A program made the translations under genes and the position numbers. DNA of 64,000 nucleotides from an uncultured Kordiimonas sp. (GTDB lineage Bacteria; Pseudomonadota; Alphaproteobacteria; Sphingomonadales; Kordiimonadaceae), in the NCBI GenBank assembly GCA_947503625.1, contig CANNEK010000005.1, forward strand, positions 42,677-106,676. Reading direction: 5' to 3'. The notes beneath the pieces were generated by a model that was given only the letters and a program-made list of their open reading frames with translations, was not told the origin of the DNA and did not search any database. This document shows, piece by piece, positions 1 to 8,809 of the stretch (position 1 is its first letter; each line of letters begins with the position of its first letter).

Positions 1-691
1 CGGTTGCCGTGCGGTAGCGAAACAGCAATCCAAGCGACCAGTTAATATCCGTGCGACCATCAAGATCAAACCCGACCCAGCTTGCAATGGTGGCGAGCCG
101 GGGGCGCAGCTTCCTGACGTCTTCCGGATACAGGACAGCCGCTCTGTCAAAAACGACACCATATAGTATTCGCAAGCTGCGTCGCATGTTGCCAAGGGCA
201 GTGTTGGCATACTCAAGTTCTTCGTGCAGGGTCGGTGATCTCTCGGGGTGTACGCGCTGGAGGGGTTTGCTTTCCAGTGCCCGGACCGCTGCCGCTTCCC
301 CTTTATCAAGGGCTTCCATGAACGTGCCCGCACACTCCCAAGCTTCTTCCGATAACGAAAAGGTCGGGTGTGCCGTAACAACAAAGCCCGCCATTTCATC
401 TTCAACCAGTTTACGAAAGGCTTCGAACGGCCTTTTTTCACCGGCACTATTGTGTGCAAGCCTGTCAACAACCGCCGTCAGCCTGTCTATATTTTTTGTG
501 CGATCTACCGAACTCCATTTTTTAGTCATGCTGACAAGCCGCGACTTCAGCAGTGACTTGCCACGCGCGGAAAACTCGTCTGACAAACCGTTCAGGTCTT
601 TCCTACCGGCCAGCAGGTCTGACGCGAGTTCATAACCAGCCGAAAGGTGCCTGCGACGCATCTCTGCACTATTTTTGCTAGTATTTGTCAT
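1..691 (-). CDS. ppc: Phosphoenolpyruvate carboxylase, N-terminal part (runs off the left edge)
   Basis: The first 230 residues are present; the rest lies beyond base 1. The product should carboxylate phosphoenolpyruvate to oxaloacetate, an anaplerotic cytosolic reaction. The visible signatures are FVVTAHPTFSLS (about residues 103-114), corresponding to the family's TAHPTE region, and SWVGFDLDGRTDI (about 204-216), corresponding to the GGDRDGN loop. Both are altered: the Glu after TAHPT is Phe, and the double Gly/Arg loop is GFDLDGR, so this is a divergent member. The start ATG at 689-691 was chosen because it gives MTNTSKNSAEM and leaves a short gap to the LacI-type gene. It is transcribed in the same direction as that regulator, 57 bases after its stop. 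The family call rests on two motifs in a partial protein. Confidence 0.75.
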   Translation of the reverse strand, partial: MTNTSKNSAEMRRRHLSAGYELASDLLAGRKDLNGLSDEFSARGKSLLKSRLVSMTKKWSSVDRTKNIDRLTAVVDRLAHNSAGEKRPFEAFRKLVEDEMAGFVVTAHPTFSLSEEAWECAGTFMEALDKGEAAAVRALESKPLQRVHPERSPTLHEELEYANTALGNMRRSLRILYGVVFDRAAVLYPEDVRKLRPRLATIASWVGFDLDGRTDINWSLGLLFRYRTAT

Positions 692-748
692 GTCGAAGCT
701 TTCCTGTCTGTACGAAAGTTGCCGGCTCAAATCTCTAATATCGAATGT

Positions 749-1792
749 TCACGTTTCAGCAGTGGTAGATGCTCTTAATATCAGCTCGAAGGGCAGTACA
801 TCATTTTCAGTAGCGTTTTCGGGTGAAACCAGCGGATCATTTTCAACCGGCCCGCCGTTGGAAATCTGGCTCATAAGCAACTCCGTTGCCCGATGACCAA
901 TTTGAACAATCGGCTGCCTGACGGTCGACAATCCCGGCCAGAACTGCCGGGACATTGGTGTATCGTCAAATCCCGCAACCGCGAGGTCAGCCGGGATCGA
1001 CAAGCCCCGTCGATAAGCCTCATGCATAACCCCGGAGGCCATGTCATCATTGCTGGCGAAGATCGCTGTTGGCGGTTCTTCGTACGCTAGCAGTTTCCGG
1101 GCCGCAACCTCACCTGACGCGAAATCAAATTCGCCGTGTTCCACGAATGACCCGTCCAGATCGAGACCTGCGTCTTCAAATGCCCGACAATAGCCTGAAT
1201 ATCGAAGCGCACTACAAGCGTGATCCTCCGGGCCTTTGATGAAACCAATAGATGTATGGCCCGCAGCAATCAGATGGCTTGTCATAGCGCGCGCGGCATC
1301 CATTTCATCAATGTAAACTGCTGGCCCCCTCCCCGTCCCGGCGGAAGAAACAGACACAAACTTAACACCCGCTGTGGTCAGTTTATCCACCAAATCATGG
1401 TTGTCAGAAAGCGGCGGGGTCAGAATGATACCATCCGGCTGCGTTGACCTCGTCCATTCCAGCAGGTCCGATATCTGATCGGCTGCCTCAGAGGATGGAC
1501 ACAAGGCGAGACCATAGTGCTGCTCGCGACATGCCTGTAAAATCCCCCGCTGCAGGTTTACGAGAAAACTGTCACTGGGGTTATCATAAACAAGACCTAT
1601 CAAAAACGAACGTTTTCCCGCCAGCCCTCTTGCCGCCAGACTGGGTTTATAGTTCAACGATACAATCGCTTCCTGAACCCGTTCACGGGTGAGCTTCCTC
1701 ACATTTGGCTCATGGTTCACAACACGAGACACGGTCTTGATCGAAACACCCGCCACCCTGGCCACATCATTGATTGTAGCTGCAGACGCCAT
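749..1792 (-). CDS. LacI-family transcriptional regulator
   Basis: A 347-residue sugar-type repressor, the normal length for the family. Residues 6-26 form the LacI helix-turn-helix (TINDVARVAGVSIKTVSRVV), followed by a hinge helix region (SLAARGLAG) and a periplasmic-binding-protein-like ligand domain starting FLIGLVYDNPSDSF. The late motif AIFASNDDMASGV and the segment VAGFDDTPMSRQFWPGLSTV are standard for this family. It is divergent from the glucokinase gene, and the shared intergenic region carries a perfect LacI-type palindrome at 1964-1979, so glucokinase and possibly its own promoter are the likely targets. The effector is probably a sugar or sugar phosphate, which is inference. No membrane segment or anomaly is seen. 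Confidence 0.93.
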   Translation of the reverse strand: MASAATINDVARVAGVSIKTVSRVVNHEPNVRKLTRERVQEAIVSLNYKPSLAARGLAGKRSFLIGLVYDNPSDSFLVNLQRGILQACREQHYGLALCPSSEAADQISDLLEWTRSTQPDGIILTPPLSDNHDLVDKLTTAGVKFVSVSSAGTGRGPAVYIDEMDAARAMTSHLIAAGHTSIGFIKGPEDHACSALRYSGYCRAFEDAGLDLDGSFVEHGEFDFASGEVAARKLLAYEEPPTAIFASNDDMASGVMHEAYRRGLSIPADLAVAGFDDTPMSRQFWPGLSTVRQPIVQIGHRATELLMSQISNGGPVENDPLVSPENATENDVLPFELILRASTTAET

Positions 1793-1932
1793 CTATTCTT
1801 CTCTCCTCATACCAGACCACACGCTACACCAAAAAAATCCAAGTGCCATGTGCGCTATTGTACGGACGGTTAACGACCAACCATAACACAGCCACATTGA
1901 GGATTTCATGGTGCTACGACAGTGCCGCTCGT

Positions 1933-1938
1933 TATAAT
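1933..1938 (+). promoter_or_regulatory. Candidate -10 element for glucokinase
   Basis: TATAAT, a perfect -10 hexamer, lies 26 bases upstream of the LacI-type operator. No convincing -35 is visible at 16-18 bases spacing, so activity is uncertain. If used, transcription would begin near 1945 and the operator would sit at about +20 to +35, a position suited to repression. Confidence 0.4.
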
Positions 1939-1963
1939 CTGGTGAGGAAAGAGTATATGGATG

Positions 1964-1979
1964 TTGACAGCGCTGTCAA
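1964..1979. promoter_or_regulatory. LacI-type operator, perfect 16-bp palindrome
   Basis: TTGACAGCGCTGTCAA is perfectly self-complementary with the central CG typical of LacI-family operators; TGACAGCGCTGTCA-like sites are known for sugar regulators of this family in proteobacteria. It sits in the divergent region between the LacI-type gene and glucokinase, upstream of the start codon chosen for glucokinase. Confidence 0.8.
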
Positions 1980-2058
1980 TGAGCGTTATCGATCTATTCA
2001 CATACATTATATGATGACACGGTGGGAGAGCGCCCGTTTGGGTGGCCGGGGCATACTT

Positions 2059-3057
2059 TTGAACAGAACGCATAAAAAAATTCTGGTGGCCGATATTGGC
2101 GGCACAAATGCCCGCTTTGCGGTTGCCACAAAACCTGATGGGCAAATCCCGGGGTCGCTTGCGCCGGATATCAATCATTTTGCTGCATTTCCCTGCGCCG
2201 ACTTTCACTCCCCTATTGAGCTCATTGAGCACTATTCCCAATTGTCGGAAATGCCGGCATTTGACGCTGCCTGTTTTGCAGTTGCAGGCCCGGTAAGCCA
2301 AAACGCAGCGTACCTGACCAATCTTGGCTGGACAATTGACGGAAGCCAGATTGAACAACAACTGAATATCCCACAGGTAATCATTGCCAATGATTTCGAG
2401 GCCCTGGCCCGCTCGGTCACAGCTCTCGAGACGGATCAACTATTGACCTTGCACCAACCGGAACAAGAAGCATTAGCCGGGCCCATCAGCGTCATGGGGC
2501 CAGGCACAGGGTTTGGCCTGGCACAGGTTTTCCGGGCAAAAGGTTTTATCACTGTTATCCCGACTGAAGGTGGTCATAGCAGCTTCGTGCCTCACGGGGA
2601 GCTGGAAAATGCAGTTTGGGGACAAGTCAAGGAAAGCATGGGCAGGATTACTATTGAGACTCTCATGTCAGGCGTCGGAATCATGAGGATCTACCGCGCA
2701 CTATGCAGCCTGAAAGGCGTTACGCCACTGAACTATGAGCCCAGTACAATCAGTCAGTTGGCGCTTGATGATCAGGACGAGACGTGCGTGGATACATTAA
2801 AGGTATTTTGTAGCATGCTCGGAGGTGTTGCCAGCGACATTGCCCTGACACAAGGAGCAACCGGCGGTGTGTTCCTGGGCGGCGGTATTCTGCCTAAAAT
2901 TGCCCCATTGGTGGAAAAAAGCGAGTTGCTGGCAAGATTCCTAGACAAACCGCCAATGGAAGGTTTTGTTACCAGAATTCCGCTGCACCTGATCACCGAC
3001 CACGAAGCTGCATTGATCGGCGCTGCGCTCCTTGCCGAAGACACCTTGAACCGTTAG
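2059..3057 (+). CDS. glk: Glucokinase (ROK-unrelated, Glk type)
   Basis: Phosphorylates glucose with ATP to glucose 6-phosphate in the cytosol. The protein has 332 residues from the TTG start, close to the E. coli Glk length. Visible motifs are LVADIGGTNARFAV (phosphate-1 loop), FAVAGPV, IIANDFEALARS with the catalytic Asp, GPGTGFGLA, the sugar-binding PTEGGHSSFVP, and GVFLGGGILPKI near the end. The frame is open much further upstream. The TTG at 2059 gives the usual short N-terminus (NRTHKKILVADIGG) with GGGG seven bases before it. ATGs at 2011 and 2014 are alternatives. An ATG at 1957 has a strong GAGGAAAGAG upstream but would place the operator inside the gene. Divergent LacI-type control is likely. 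Confidence 0.92.
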   Translation: MNRTHKKILVADIGGTNARFAVATKPDGQIPGSLAPDINHFAAFPCADFHSPIELIEHYSQLSEMPAFDAACFAVAGPVSQNAAYLTNLGWTIDGSQIEQQLNIPQVIIANDFEALARSVTALETDQLLTLHQPEQEALAGPISVMGPGTGFGLAQVFRAKGFITVIPTEGGHSSFVPHGELENAVWGQVKESMGRITIETLMSGVGIMRIYRALCSLKGVTPLNYEPSTISQLALDDQDETCVDTLKVFCSMLGGVASDIALTQGATGGVFLGGGILPKIAPLVEKSELLARFLDKPPMEGFVTRIPLHLITDHEAALIGAALLAEDTLNR

Positions 3058-3116
3058 GCCGGAGACAAAGGTCAACACATCGCATGGCACGGCATTAAAC
3101 GCCTTACCTGCACCTG

Positions 3117-3734
3117 CTAGCCTGCTGGAACAGTGCCGAGCAACATGCTCAGTCGCTGGTGATCCAGCTTTGCCGCCGACTCGACTGCGGTCTTGTATGG
3201 CTCTTTCGCAGTTTCCAGATCTTCGTGCTTGATGACCACACGGCGGTGCTCGCCGTGAACACGCCAGCTGTCTTCAGTTTTAAAAATGAACAACAGTTCG
3301 CCAACAGCGGTGATCACATAATAGGGCGCCTGGGACGTCAGTGGTAAATTGCGCGAGTAGCGGGGGAAGTAGAAATTCAGCCCATCGTGGCTGACCGGGC
3401 CACGGATACCCCCGATGATGCAGTCGGTAAAGGTGGTGTCGCTAACCACGGAACCAAGCATGTCCGAACACGTTAAGTTGCACGAGATAAATTCGCTGCC
3501 GTCAATATCGCAGGCTCGGAAAACAGCACCGGAAAAGTCGCACTTGAAAAATATTGCGCTTGAAACCATTAGCAGGTGGAATTGAGCTTCACTAAAATCA
3601 CAATTGACGAAAATGGTATCGGACCAGTTCAAAACACTGCGAATTTTGAGTGCACTAATGCTCTCCTGCGCAAACTGCTCTCCCATGACCAGCTTGTGCG
3701 AGGGAAACATGTTGGTCAGTGTCTTAAGGTCCAT
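3117..3734 (-). CDS. Pentapeptide-repeat-like protein
   Basis: A 205-residue protein convergent with glucokinase. Residues about 38-110 show the A(N/D)LXX-like spacing of pentapeptide repeats: SDTIFVNCDFSEAQF, AIFFKCDFSGAVFRACDI and DGSEFISCNLTCSDML, with Phe or Leu at the central position and Cys or Asp preceding it. This would fold as a short right-handed quadrilateral beta-helix. The C-terminal half (FYFPRYSRNLPLTSQAPYYVITAVG onward) is mixed and not recognised. No signal peptide or membrane segment is visible, so it is probably cytosolic. Function is unknown; proteins of this fold range from DNA mimics to scaffolds. It follows a hairpin that may end the upstream TerB-like gene. Confidence 0.75.
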   Translation of the reverse strand: MDLKTLTNMFPSHKLVMGEQFAQESISALKIRSVLNWSDTIFVNCDFSEAQFHLLMVSSAIFFKCDFSGAVFRACDIDGSEFISCNLTCSDMLGSVVSDTTFTDCIIGGIRGPVSHDGLNFYFPRYSRNLPLTSQAPYYVITAVGELLFIFKTEDSWRVHGEHRRVVIKHEDLETAKEPYKTAVESAAKLDHQRLSMLLGTVPAG

Positions 3735-3908
3735 TGGATAACCCCACCGTGCATAACTCTATAAAAACGCAGCGATTCGCTGCTGGATACTGAACAATAG
3801 TGTCCAGCCATTTGCATTCGGTAAATGTTTGATTCAAATTTTAACTAATTTGCTTTTGACCAATCAGCCACAACCATGTCAGGGAAGAACACAGCACCCA
3901 AGAATACA

Positions 3909-3945
3909 GAAAGGCCGCCAGCTCCAGAGAGCATAGCGACCTTTC
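3909..3945 (-). terminator. Hairpin downstream of the TerB-like gene
   Basis: Arms at 3909-3918 and 3936-3945 pair with one mismatch, and an inner GCTC/GAGC stem (3921-3924 with 3929-3932) closes a four-base loop. The run of T on the minus strand is weak (TGTATTCTT), so this is a likely but not ideal intrinsic terminator. Confidence 0.45.
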
Positions 3946-3989
3946 AAATTCTATTGTCTACGGGGCTTTGGCAATTACCAGACAAGCAC

Positions 3990-4445
3990 CTAGCGTTTAA
4001 TCGGGTCTTCCGCCAGACCCGCCATTTGAGCCGGCGTCAGATCAAGTGAATCGACCACGCCGTTAAAGAAATCGACTTCGAACGGGCTCACTTTGCCATC
4101 AACTTTGATAAGCTTCCCAAGTGCCTGGACTACAAGCTGGCGATCGGCAACATCGATTTTCGATTTGATCTTTGACAAATAGCGCCCGAGGCTCGCTTCC
4201 TTAAACAGGTCGGAAATTGCGGCAACGCGCACATCTTTTTCACTGACCTCTGACCCTGTCGCTTCCTTGATGATGGCTTGTACCGTCGCAACCTCTACCG
4301 AGTCGATATTACAATCGGCACTCGTGGCCCTTGCGAGGGTCATCAACAACACTTCTTCGACAAGCTCTTTCTTGTCAGCATCTGACAGTTCTTTGTCACC
4401 GAAGCGGAACATTTCCATAATGTGGCTGAGTTTAGAGATACTCAT
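3990..4445 (-). CDS. TerB-family (tellurite-resistance-like) protein
   Basis: A 151-residue, mostly helical acidic protein. The pattern of two helical halves, each with an acidic loop (ATSADCNIDSVEVATVQAII and KLIKVDGKVSPFEVDFF), matches the TerB/DUF533-like fold, in which acidic residues bind divalent metal. No signal peptide is seen. It stands alone with no other ter genes, so a tellurite role should not be assumed; stand-alone TerB proteins are usually tied to envelope or metal stress. The start ATG at 4443-4445 is preceded on the minus strand by AAGGGGAAGGAAAC, a strong ribosome-binding site. Confidence 0.75.
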   Translation of the reverse strand: MSISKLSHIMEMFRFGDKELSDADKKELVEEVLLMTLARATSADCNIDSVEVATVQAIIKEATGSEVSEKDVRVAAISDLFKEASLGRYLSKIKSKIDVADRQLVVQALGKLIKVDGKVSPFEVDFFNGVVDSLDLTPAQMAGLAEDPIKR

Positions 4446-4645
4446 GACAGTTTCCTTCCCCTTTTCAAGATCGGCATACAGCTATTTTTCTTCATGCCGG
4501 CCTGTCCCTAGTTGCCGCCAAACGGCGTGTTCTAACCTTGAGAACGATACCAACGCAAAACCGCACGCGGGTCAAGCGGTAGTCTGCGGAATTTATCGAA
4601 TTCTGTGTATTTTCTGACGTATGATACCAGTAGCGCATTAGTACA

Positions 4646-5611
4646 CTAGGTCAGCAACGCTTCGCTCACTTCCCATAAACGCTCGGCACTCTCACCATTT
4701 ACCGCCCAGGGGGCAACATGCAGGTATCGCGGCGATTCCTGCGTCATCAGTTCAGCGACATCGCAGTCTTCGCAGTAAACTCCGCCCTTTTCTGTAAGTC
4801 TGTCCGAGGTGGCGCACCACAGACTGGTGGCGGCACCGCCCTCTGGTGACTTGAAAAGCTTGCTGGCTGTTTCAGAGATATTGCCTTCACTGTCTGTCCA
4901 GCCAAGTGCAGCCATTTCCGCAACCGGCAAATGGCGTTGCAAAGGGGTCAGAATTCCGCCTGGGTGCACTGAAAATGCCAGAAGCCCCTCGCTGCCAAAC
5001 CGTTGTTGCAGACCAACGGCAAACAAGGCATTGGCGGTTTTTGCCTGACCATAAGCCCGCCATTTATCATAAGGTTCTGCAGAGAAATGAATATCATCCC
5101 AGCGAATATCGCTTTGCTTGTGCGCGATTGATGACAAGCTGACGACACGGGGGCGATCCGCGGCCAACAAGGCAGGCATCAATTTTTGTGTCATAGCAAA
5201 ATGACCAAGATGGTTGACACCGAGCTGCGCCTCCCACCCTGGACCCACCCTCGTTTCAGGGCAGGCCATAATCGCTGCGTTGTTAATCAGGATATCCAGG
5301 GGTTTGCCTGTATCAACAAACCCATCGGCAAACGCGGTAGCGCTGTTGATGTCCGCAAGATCCATCGCATAAACCGAAACATTGTCGCCAAAGTCAGCCA
5401 GTGCCGCCCTCGCAACGTCTGGTCGACGGGCCGGCACGACAACTTCTGCTCCCACATCGACGAGTGCGCGAACCGTCTCAAGACCAAGCCCTGAATAACC
5501 ACCGGTGACGATCGCGGTTTTCCCCGTCAGATCAACGCCCGCCAGCACATCTGCTGCGAGCGACTTTGCGCCAAAACCCGAACCCGTTTTCGCCTGAATG
5601 GTATCAGTCAT
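4646..5611 (-). CDS. Short-chain dehydrogenase/reductase
   Basis: A 321-residue NAD(P)-dependent oxidoreductase. Near residue 40 it has the cofactor loop TGGYSGLGLE (TGxxxGxG), then DILINNAAIMACPE (the NNAG equivalent), a catalytic Ser in VVSLSSIAH and the YxxxK pair in YGQAKTANALF. The long form with an insert and a C-terminal tail resembles WW-domain oxidoreductase or retinol-dehydrogenase-like SDRs. The substrate cannot be read from the sequence. MTDTIQAKTG at 5611 was preferred to the in-frame ATG at 5650 because it gives a normal leader length. It is divergent from the hypothetical gene at 5763. Confidence 0.9.
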   Translation of the reverse strand: MTDTIQAKTGSGFGAKSLAADVLAGVDLTGKTAIVTGGYSGLGLETVRALVDVGAEVVVPARRPDVARAALADFGDNVSVYAMDLADINSATAFADGFVDTGKPLDILINNAAIMACPETRVGPGWEAQLGVNHLGHFAMTQKLMPALLAADRPRVVSLSSIAHKQSDIRWDDIHFSAEPYDKWRAYGQAKTANALFAVGLQQRFGSEGLLAFSVHPGGILTPLQRHLPVAEMAALGWTDSEGNISETASKLFKSPEGGAATSLWCATSDRLTEKGGVYCEDCDVAELMTQESPRYLHVAPWAVNGESAERLWEVSEALLT

Positions 5612-5762
5612 CGCTCCCGCTCCCTGTACCTTCACATCACCTGCAATCAAAGTATGCTGAAACCCGCAGGTTTCAAAATACAGCCGTCATTATGCTAATA
5701 CACTTGTTTTATGCGTCAGTGCACGCCATGTACCAAAACAGATATCTGGGGAGATGAAAGCC

Positions 5763-6299
5763 ATGGCAAGACGACTGCCGGAAATTCTAGAAGATGTCCG
5801 TCAAAAACTTCTGGGCCGCGAAAGCACAGCAACCTGGAGCGAAAATGCTACCTCAGCCTATTCTGCAACTGTTGAAGGGCTGAAAGAGTTTAGCGGCGAC
5901 ACCCTTGGCAAAACAGCGGGGCGCTTTAACGAAGCCCTACCCTATATCGAGCGGGCGGGATATGAAGTTACCGAAATTGAAGTTGGCCTTGGCCTCTCCC
6001 CCAAAATCGTGCCTCACCTCAGGCTAAGGGAACTCATAGACCAGGAGGAACAATTGGTGCTTCTGGAAGAGTCCCGGGATAAAAAGCTGGTCAACACAAT
6101 CCTGAGTTCTTTGTTTCGGGCCAGCGCCGCCCACAGCAAACTCAACTTTCGCAAGTTCCACTTCAGCAACATCGAGCTTGAACTCAGTGTTTTGCCAACG
6201 GTCGTTTTGAAATTTCGACCCAATAACGAAGACCAAAGTCCGATGATCACATCAGAAAAAACAGCGCCAACAGAGCATATTGACGGACCAGAAGCTTAA
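5763..6299 (+). CDS. Conserved-looking hypothetical protein
   Basis: A 178-residue soluble protein that I do not recognise. It is rich in charged residues, with no signal peptide, transmembrane segment or cysteine cluster. The middle part (ERAGYEVTEIEVGLGLSPKI followed by PHLRLRELIDQEEQLVLLEE) alternates strands and helices. The last 20 residues are polar and probably disordered. GGGGAG at 5748-5753 lies ten bases before the ATG at 5763 but abuts the ATG at 5754, so the second ATG is the better start. It converges on the carbonic-anhydrase-like gene with 17 bases between stops. Composition and codon use match the neighbours. Confidence 0.75.
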   Translation: MARRLPEILEDVRQKLLGRESTATWSENATSAYSATVEGLKEFSGDTLGKTAGRFNEALPYIERAGYEVTEIEVGLGLSPKIVPHLRLRELIDQEEQLVLLEESRDKKLVNTILSSLFRASAAHSKLNFRKFHFSNIELELSVLPTVVLKFRPNNEDQSPMITSEKTAPTEHIDGPEA

Positions 6300-6316
6300 C
6301 TGACAAAAAGCAACCG

Positions 6317-6865
6317 CTAACCCGCTTTCAGCTTCTCAACCGCACGCTTGTGCTCTTGGGCCTCATGCACATAATGGTGTGTACCGGCCAGCATCATTTT
6401 ATCTTCACCCGGTTTCAGGTCACGAAACTTGCGGGCTGGCAACCCGGCCCACATTTCCCCGGACGGTAACCGTTTCCCCGCACCGAGAAATGCGCCCGCC
6501 GCCAGAAACCCGTCCGATTCGACAACTGTGCGATCAAGAACAGTGGCGCACATGCCAATGAACCCCCTGTCCTCTATCTTACATCCATGCAGCATGCATT
6601 TATGGCCCACAAGCACATCTTCACCGATAAGGCACGGCGTGCCACCCTGTTCGGGCACATCAACATGGATGATCGTGCCGTCCTGAATGTTGCTACGGGC
6701 ACCGATCACAATTTTATTGCAGTCGCCGCGCAAAACACTGCCATACCAAACGCTGGCACCCTCACCAATTTCTACGTCGCCAATAATAACGGCACCGGGC
6801 GCAATAAAAGCGCTTTCGTGAATAACAGGTGTTTTACCACCGAACGGCATAATCAAAGGGTCCAT
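6317..6865 (-). CDS. Gamma-carbonic-anhydrase-like hexapeptide protein
   Basis: A 182-residue left-handed beta-helix protein of the gamma-carbonic anhydrase group. Hexapeptide repeats run through residues 15-130 (FIAPGAVIIGDVEIGEGASVW and similar). The metal-site regions are recognisable: GSVLRGDCNKI, the IQDGTIIHVDV histidine, and VGHKCMLHGC with two further histidines, the three ligands expected of the family. The rest of the helix and the C-terminal helix (HHYVHEAQEHKRAVEKLKAG) fit. Many family members lack measurable anhydrase activity, so the reaction is not assured. A GTG at 6880 is a possible longer start. It shares orientation with the sterol-desaturase-like gene upstream, 77 bases away. 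Confidence 0.88.
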   Translation of the reverse strand: MDPLIMPFGGKTPVIHESAFIAPGAVIIGDVEIGEGASVWYGSVLRGDCNKIVIGARSNIQDGTIIHVDVPEQGGTPCLIGEDVLVGHKCMLHGCKIEDRGFIGMCATVLDRTVVESDGFLAAGAFLGAGKRLPSGEMWAGLPARKFRDLKPGEDKMMLAGTHHYVHEAQEHKRAVEKLKAG

Positions 6866-6942
6866 AGGGTCATCTTTCACAGCATGAGTTTTGCCGTAAT
6901 ATGGATCGCAGTGCCGCCCTGAACAAGTGCTCGCTGCCGAGT

Positions 6943-7776
6943 TTATTCCGCAGCCTTCAACTCTTCAGCTTCAACGGTACCTTTCCGCCCTCCCACCAGT
7001 GGCCAGAGCAACAACTGGGCACCGGATACTTCGTTCAGGTTCTCAACGCCATATTCTGCGGGGTACTGGCGCGTGATTTTGGCTGTCCCAAAGATCATGT
7101 CCCACAGGAAGAAAAAGTTTGAAAAATTGCCTTTGTAGTGCGTGACACCATCGCTTTTGTGCCGGCCATGATGCGCCGAGTGCGTTGCAGGCGTAGAGAT
7201 AACCCGTTCAACCACCCACATAAGCGGGCTGAGCCATTTTATTTTGTAGAGAGGTTCGTCCCAATGCACGCTCGAATGTGCACCGATAATCACCAGGCTT
7301 TTGGCAACCACATAAAAGGCGTAGACTTCGCCAGCACCCAAATAGACAAGCAGGCCGGTAACCCAGAGACTGGGCATCGGGATATAATACAGCAGGCCAT
7401 TGCGGTATGTGATGCGCACATTCAGATAGTCGGCATCATGATGAACCCTGTGCAGATTATAGAGCACCGGGAACGTATGGCTGGCCCGGTGCCACCAATA
7501 CTGCAACATGTCGTCACCAATCATCAAAAGCCCGAACAGCGCCCATACGGGTAGGCTGGCCAAAGCCCCTGCATGATCAGGGAACAGAGCCGCAGCAAGA
7601 CCCGCACCAGTAAAAATGATCAGTGGGACACTAAGAAAAAATACATTTGCGGTAGAGAACACCTCAATAAAGACGTCGCGCATTCTGGTCTTGTCTTTTT
7701 CCAGAAAACGCCCAGCCATAAGTTCGATAAAAATTACCGCTACCAAGGCCAGTACGATTGTTGCTGCGCTTGTCAT
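6943..7776 (-). CDS. Sterol desaturase / fatty-acid hydroxylase family membrane enzyme
   Basis: A 277-residue integral membrane di-iron oxygenase. The N-terminus is a membrane helix (TIVLALVAVIFIELMAG), with further hydrophobic segments around residues 45-100 and 125-150. The histidine clusters that bind the two irons are present: HRASH (HxxxH type), HRVHH, and HSAHHGRHK near the end. Family members hydroxylate or desaturate sterols, carotenoids or alkyl lipids using O2; the substrate here is unknown. The gene is divergent from a LysR regulator, with an 88-base AT-rich spacer between the starts, which suggests control by that regulator. Confidence 0.9.
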   Translation of the reverse strand: MTSAATIVLALVAVIFIELMAGRFLEKDKTRMRDVFIEVFSTANVFFLSVPLIIFTGAGLAAALFPDHAGALASLPVWALFGLLMIGDDMLQYWWHRASHTFPVLYNLHRVHHDADYLNVRITYRNGLLYYIPMPSLWVTGLLVYLGAGEVYAFYVVAKSLVIIGAHSSVHWDEPLYKIKWLSPLMWVVERVISTPATHSAHHGRHKSDGVTHYKGNFSNFFFLWDMIFGTAKITRQYPAEYGVENLNEVSGAQLLLWPLVGGRKGTVEAEELKAAE

Positions 7777-7864
7777 TGCCTCTCTCCTTCAGACAAACAC
7801 TAGCATTCGTATTTAATATATTTTAGTGATATATATTCATTAAATAATAACTTTTGGTTATGAT

Positions 7865-8767
7865 ATGCTTGATGTTAGGCACCTACGACACCTGATCGCA
7901 GTTGCGGAAGAAGGCACATTGCAGAAAGCCTCTGACCGCCTGAATATAACGCAGCCTGCACTTACCAAAAGTATCCGGGCGCTTGAAACCTATCTGAACT
8001 CCAGCCTCTTTGACCGGGTGGGTCGCGGCATGCAACTGACAGACCTCGGGGCCGAACTGGTTGAAAGCGGCAGGCGCATACTGCGTTCTGTACGCGATAC
8101 CGAGCAAATGATAGAAAACTGGAACAAGGGCGATTCCGGCCGTATCACCATCGGACTCGGCCCTGCCTACACGGTGCTTCTATCAGCCAACCTGATCGAA
8201 ACGGTCATCAGCAGATTTGCCTCCGTGCGCCTGCAGCTTGAAACCGGCGATACCACAAATCTGGTCGCGCGGCTTCTGGAAGACACGATCGACATCGCCG
8301 TTTGTGATATTGCTTCAGTGCCCAAAGATCAGGACATTGTTGCTATTGACCTCAAACCACAGGCCATTGTTGCACTCGTGCGCTCCGGGCACCCGCTGTC
8401 AATGCACACGAGGCCAACCATGGCGAGCCTGGAAAACTTCCCCGTGGGTCACAGCCCGGCACCTGACCAGTTTGCAGACTTTAGCGCCAATATCGCCGCG
8501 AGCGGCAAGCTCTGTTTGTCGGAAAACTATGATGCCCTGGCGCAGGTGGCAAAAACATCTGATCTGGTTGTCCTCCTGCCGCGAAATCTGGCCGAAGCCT
8601 ATGTTGAACCGGGCCTGTTTGACCTGATCGACATAGAGGGCATTCCCCAACAATCTGCGCCCAAAATCCTGTATCGGCAAGGCAGCAAGCTTCTTCCGCC
8701 GCTTGGCCACAAACTCGTTGAACACATCCAGTCAAATTTTGCACCCAGCACAACCAGCGCCGCTTGA
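7865..8767 (+). CDS. LysR-family transcriptional regulator
   Basis: A 300-residue LTTR of standard length. The winged helix-turn-helix occupies residues 1-60 (MLDVRHLRHLIAVAEEGTLQ, then ASDRLNITQPALTKSIRALE), and the effector domain follows with RITIGLGPAYT opening its first Rossmann-like half. It is divergently placed against the sterol-desaturase-like gene, the usual arrangement for an LTTR and its target. The intergenic sequence around 7810-7850 is very AT-rich with overlapping T-N11-A possibilities but no single clear site. The inducer is unknown. Confidence 0.93.
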   Translation: MLDVRHLRHLIAVAEEGTLQKASDRLNITQPALTKSIRALETYLNSSLFDRVGRGMQLTDLGAELVESGRRILRSVRDTEQMIENWNKGDSGRITIGLGPAYTVLLSANLIETVISRFASVRLQLETGDTTNLVARLLEDTIDIAVCDIASVPKDQDIVAIDLKPQAIVALVRSGHPLSMHTRPTMASLENFPVGHSPAPDQFADFSANIAASGKLCLSENYDALAQVAKTSDLVVLLPRNLAEAYVEPGLFDLIDIEGIPQQSAPKILYRQGSKLLPPLGHKLVEHIQSNFAPSTTSAA

Positions 8768-8809
8768 GTAAGGTTTTACCTCGGGCACCTTAATTGTGCG
8801 GCCGCGCGG

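Noticed and set aside
3990..4445. Tellurite resistance operon
   Set aside because: Only a single TerB-like gene is present and no terC, terD or terZ neighbours are visible.
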